Assembly: GCA_036506275.1 (NCBI GenBank)
Contig: DASXSB010000063.1
Span: 86,593 to 150,592, forward strand
Source: DASXSB01 sp036506275
GTDB taxonomy: Bacteria; Methylomirabilota; Methylomirabilia; Rokubacteriales; CSP1-6
Direction: 5' to 3'
DNA: 64,000 nt
Both the position numbers and the translations under genes were made by a program. Shown here in pieces: positions 63,159 to 64,000 of the stretch. The notes beneath the pieces were generated by a model. That model ran no database searches. It was not told the origin of the DNA and was given only the letters and a program-made list of their open reading frames with translations. The first letter of the stretch is position 1. Each line of letters begins with the position of its first letter.

Positions 63159-64000
63159 GTGAAACGGCGGCGGCTGCCGACGGCCGTCGCGCTCGTGTCG
63201 ACGTTGACCCTCGCCGCGTGCGCGTCGAGCGGTACGAGCCGACCGACGCCCCGGCCCGCGACGCCGCCGACATTCGTGCTGGCGTGGGTGGCGCCGAACG
63301 GCCAGATCCGGAGCCTCGAGTCCATCGACGGCAACGGATGGCTCCGCAGCAGCGTCGATCCCCACGCGACGACGCTGACCGACAGCATGGGTCCCGCCCT
63401 CGCCCACGACCGCGCGTTCACCTGGATGCTGATGTGGGTCAACGGGCCCGAGCTTCAGTACAAGATCGGCTTCGGGGGACGGACGCCGACGGCCGGCATC
63501 AACTGGGAGCAGTCGCCGACCGTCAACCGCCTCCTCGTGAACACCAACGCCAGTCCCGCCCTCGCCTTCGGCGGCGGCCGCTGGGTCGCGGTGTTCCGGC
63601 GCGTGGGCGGACAGCTCCACGTCGTGCGGTCCCGCGCCGGCAGCGTGACGGACTGGGAGACGCCCGTCGACGTCCTCCACGCCGACAACCCGCCGCGCCC
63701 CGCGATCACGACGCGCGCGCCCGCGCTGGTCTTCGGACGCGTCGGCGGCCGCGAGATGTTCGTGCTCGTGTACGTGCACCAGACGCTGGGAGCGGTGGCG
63801 GCCACGTCACCGGACGGGTTGACGTGGTCCACACGGACGGTCATCGGCCCCGCCGAGAGAGATCCCGCGCTCCTTATCGATACCGAACGCCTCTACGCGC
63901 TCCTCGCGCGCCAGGTGGGGACGAACGTGGTCGGCTTTCACGGCTTCCTCTACAAATCCACGGACGCCACCAACTGGTCGGAGATCGCGAGCTACCCGGG
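63159..64000 (+). CDS. Lipoprotein with BNR/sialidase-like propeller (3' end outside window)
   Basis: The first 280 codons are visible. MKRRRLPTAVALVSTLTLAAC gives a clear lipobox (LAAC, modified Cys at residue 21). The mature part has repeated Asp-box-like units such as SPDGLTWSTR, AFGGGRWVAVFRR and STDATNWSEIA, as in BNR/sialidase-type propellers. GTG 63159 is preferred; GTG 63147 would add four residues. Starts 19 bases after the hydantoinase stop. Its fold is inferred from repeats. Confidence 0.82.
   Translation, partial: MKRRRLPTAVALVSTLTLAACASSGTSRPTPRPATPPTFVLAWVAPNGQIRSLESIDGNGWLRSSVDPHATTLTDSMGPALAHDRAFTWMLMWVNGPELQYKIGFGGRTPTAGINWEQSPTVNRLLVNTNASPALAFGGGRWVAVFRRVGGQLHVVRSRAGSVTDWETPVDVLHADNPPRPAITTRAPALVFGRVGGREMFVLVYVHQTLGAVAATSPDGLTWSTRTVIGPAERDPALLIDTERLYALLARQVGTNVVGFHGFLYKSTDATNWSEIASYP

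Overview
The window is high-GC DNA (around 70 percent by eye) packed with chromosomal housekeeping and metabolic genes. Start codons are often GTG, and neighbouring genes very often overlap by GTGA, ATGA or TGATG. The mixture suggests a GC-rich Gram-negative soil or groundwater bacterium: tmk-holB-ricT-metG, Mod/Tup oxyanion transport, a peptide-type binding protein beside an LLM flavin oxidoreductase, a D-hydantoinase/nitrilase pair, outer-membrane-type and PEP-CTERM proteins. Candidatus Rokubacteria / Methylomirabilota is my best guess, by inference only. I saw no rRNA, tRNA, CRISPR array, insertion sequence or phage gene.

Layout. 1-6 kb (minus): a phosphodiesterase fragment, a DUF5924 membrane protein, a small unknown, metG, ricT, holB and tmk. 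6-8.2 kb: an AcuC-like deacetylase, moaC, a YdcH-like protein and a promoter-terminator pair that may define a small RNA. 8.2-13.1 kb: molybdate/tungstate transport (modABC plus a tupC-like ATPase), an orphan response regulator and a separated tupB. 13-17.3 kb: aldehyde dehydrogenase, N-acyl-D-amino-acid deacylase and two cyclophilins. 17.3-27.2 kb (plus): typA; a binding protein, hydrolase and LLM oxidoreductase operon; a second orphan regulator; and a tightly overlapping tenA-methyltransferase-MFS-SIS operon. 27.5-35.7 kb: a Do-family protease, DedA, an unknown gene behind a good sigma-54 promoter match, a glycine-zipper protein, MFS and crotonase genes, LysR and GNAT genes, and a second HtrA-like protease.

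35.8-40.8 kb is a complete four-gene pyruvate dehydrogenase operon. 41-47.2 kb holds a DUF1207 envelope protein, a three-gene phosphorelay whose first kinase looks degenerate, and three small exported proteins. 47.3-53.8 kb holds an SDR, a four-domain rhodanese sharing a symmetric promoter with a DUF456 protein, a histidine-rich membrane protein, a PEP-CTERM protein, an aldolase and a CBS protein. 53.9-64 kb holds an M48 protease fused to a predicted propeller, a 3-mercaptopyruvate-type sulfurtransferase, RidA, an SDR, DoxX, a thiolase, the N-carbamoylase/hydantoinase pair and a lipoprotein cut by the window end.

Two regulatory themes go beyond a gene list. Four intergenic sites match the sigma-54 consensus with exact GG-N10-GC spacing. 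They lie before dedA, the unknown gene at 29811, the histidine-rich membrane gene at 50476 and the PEP-CTERM gene at 51764, and may be parts of one RpoN regulon. Second, several genes have a -10-like hexamer 6 to 9 bases before the start codon, which would give leaderless mRNAs.
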